Positions 6,369 to 7,133 of a stretch of 7,133 nt of DNA are shown here, in pieces. The number at the start of each line of letters is the position of its first letter. Positions within the stretch are counted from its first letter, which is position 1. Origin of the DNA: DASUBN01 sp050261675 (GTDB taxonomy: Bacteria > Pseudomonadota > Gammaproteobacteria > Natronospirales > REEB76); assembly GCA_050261675.1 (NCBI GenBank), contig JBLNDO010000071.1:1-7133 (forward strand), written 5' to 3'. The translations under genes were made by a program, and so were the position numbers. Below the pieces are notes generated by a model that saw only the letters and a list, made by a program, of their open reading frames with translations, was not told where the DNA came from and ran no database searches.

Positions 6369-6974
6369 TCAGTGCACTGTGGTATTGGGGGGTACAGGTT
6401 TGCCGGTGATGTCCGCCTGTAGCTCCTCGTAGATCATCTGTACGCCCACCCGCAGGTACTCCACGACCTCGGCGTAGTCCGCCTCGTCCTGCTCGGTCGG
6501 CTGGTCGCCGTCGAAGACGGCCTTGGAGATCTCGGCCATGTCCCGGAGCACCTCGCCCACCTCGTTCGCGAGCCCGGCGTCCGACAGGCGCCGTCCCCCG
6601 AGGCCGATACCGTACAGGAATCCCTGGCACCATTCGCCGAGCGCCGCGGTACGTGCCTTCAAGGGTGCATCGTCTCCGGGGAGGGAGGGGGCGAATTCCA
6701 GGGTGCCGTCCGCCAGGATCCTGCGGGTCCTGTCTCGAAGGCTCAGGAGCGAGTGACGGCAGGCCTGCTGCTGCGCTGCGGCGCCGGTGGCGTCCTCGAG
6801 GATGTGCTTGACCCAGGTATCGCCGCCGTCGGCGCCGATGCAGAGCACGCCGCAGAGGGTGCCGTGGGCCTCGGCGGCGTCGCAGGCGGCGCCGGCGCGG
6901 GCGAGACTGTCGCTGAGGGTGTCGAAACTGCTGCTGCGCGACATGCGGGGGTTGGGCGGCATTTGGCTGCACAT
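6369..6974 (-). CDS. ygfB: UPF0149 family protein (YgfB/YecA-like)
   Basis: The 201-residue protein belongs to the UPF0149 family by its overall pattern: FDTLSDSLARAG, then EAHGTLCGVLC near 35-45, GEWCQGFLYGIGL in the middle, AEISK and YAEVVEYLRVGVQMIYEEL near the C-terminus. Family members are small, all-helical cytoplasmic proteins. In Pseudomonas, YgfB has been linked to repression of the AmpDh3 pathway, but the family is otherwise poorly characterised, and no function is claimed here. Unlike YecA-type members it has no C-terminal SEC-C metal-binding motif. Its position just before pepP and ubiH is the usual gammaproteobacterial one and supports the call. The start is uncertain: ATG 6974 has AGGA only 1 nt upstream, and ATG 6962 and ATG 6944 (MSRSSSFDTL) are alternatives; the last best matches the length of homologous N-termini. 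Confidence 0.9.
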   Translation of the reverse strand: MCSQMPPNPRMSRSSSFDTLSDSLARAGAACDAAEAHGTLCGVLCIGADGGDTWVKHILEDATGAAAQQQACRHSLLSLRDRTRRILADGTLEFAPSLPGDDAPLKARTAALGEWCQGFLYGIGLGGRRLSDAGLANEVGEVLRDMAEISKAVFDGDQPTEQDEADYAEVVEYLRVGVQMIYEELQADITGKPVPPNTTVH

Positions 6975-7043
6975 ATCCTACACCCCGGCCCCGCCCTTGG
7001 GACCGTCGTCCGCAGCGTTGACCGGTATGCGTGAGACACCCTC

Positions 7044-7064
7044 AGGCGCTGTCTTTCAGCGCTT
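7044..7064. repeat. Small stem-loop upstream of the UPF0149-pepP-ubiH operon
   Basis: GCGCTG (7046-7051), loop TCTTT, and CAGCGC (7057-7062) pair perfectly over 6 bp. The stem extends by a G-T and an A-T pair to 7044-7064. It lies in the 159-bp non-coding stretch at the window end. No function is evident. Confidence 0.45.
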
Positions 7065-7089
7065 CAGCGGTGCAGGGACGCGCCGCCCG

Positions 7090-7117
7090 CGAATCAAGCA
7101 CTTTCGTGCTTGATTCG
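7090..7117. repeat. 12-bp hairpin with GAAA tetraloop (minus strand) at the window end
   Basis: CGAATCAAGCAC (7090-7101), loop TTTC, and GTGCTTGATTCG (7106-7117) pair perfectly over 12 bp. Read on the minus strand the loop is GAAA closed by C-G, a stable GNRA-type tetraloop. GC-rich flanks (CGCCGCC and GGCGGAGGCG) could extend the fold imperfectly. No T-tract follows on either strand within the window. The gene beyond the window end is unseen, so whether this is an operon leader, a repeat copy or part of a longer RNA cannot be decided. Confidence 0.65.
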
Positions 7118-7133
7118 GCGGAGGCGAGTCCGG

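Noticed and set aside
5176..6432. A 418-codon plus-strand open frame antisense to pepP
   Set aside because: It is a His/Val/Leu/Arg-rich mirror of pepP codons. All metal ligands of PepP are intact on the minus strand.
5047..6972. A 641-codon open frame on the minus strand extending pepP upstream by about 200 codons
   Set aside because: The extension overlaps the UPF0149 gene in another frame and is Arg/Pro/Gly-rich with no family resemblance; PepP homology starts at ATG 6366. The openness is a side effect of high GC.
6975..7133. A short coding gene or a clear promoter for the operon in the final 159 bp
   Set aside because: The open frames here are shadows without family features, and no -35/-10 pair with good spacing was found. 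TAGGAT near 6975-6980 lacks a -35.

Overview
The window is about 65% GC and reads as chromosomal housekeeping DNA from a proteobacterium, most likely a gammaproteobacterium. The minus-strand order UPF0149 (ygfB-like), pepP, ubiH, ubiI-like matches the classic gammaproteobacterial ygfB-pepP-ubiH-visC cluster. The IspG is the longer variant that I associate with Betaproteobacteria and Xanthomonadales, so the exact order is left open. No integrase, transposase, CRISPR array, tRNA or rRNA was seen.

Plus strand, 1-2306: the window opens inside ispG (isoprenoid precursor synthesis, 5' end missing). A 171-bp gap with candidate promoters follows. Then comes a two-gene phenylalanine catabolism unit, phhA (phenylalanine 4-hydroxylase) and phhB (pterin-4a-carbinolamine dehydratase). 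PhhA uses tetrahydropterin and releases the 4a-carbinolamine, which PhhB dehydrates so that the cofactor can be recycled. A strong, symmetric, bidirectional terminator at 2325-2357 separates this unit from the convergent operon.

Minus strand, 6974 down to 2393: UPF0149 protein, Xaa-Pro aminopeptidase (2-nt gap), UbiH (6-nt gap), a 215-bp non-coding spacer, then a second FAD-dependent ubiquinone-pathway hydroxylase (UbiI/UbiF type). The two monooxygenases would hydroxylate different ring positions of the ubiquinone precursor. The operon ends at the shared terminator.

The most unusual part is the ubiH/ubiI-like spacer (3605-3826). Almost all of it folds on itself: a hairpin, then an 89-nt cloverleaf-like multibranch structure (an 11-bp closing stem around three hairpins, two of them directly abutting), then a 12-bp hairpin, then a 13-bp hairpin whose stem contains the ubiH stop codon. 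None of these hairpins is followed by a U-tract, so they do not look like intrinsic terminators. They may be a mosaic of repetitive palindromic elements or a structured intra-operon RNA; the sequence alone does not say which. A further compact hairpin, with a GAAA tetraloop on the minus strand, lies upstream of the operon at 7090-7117.
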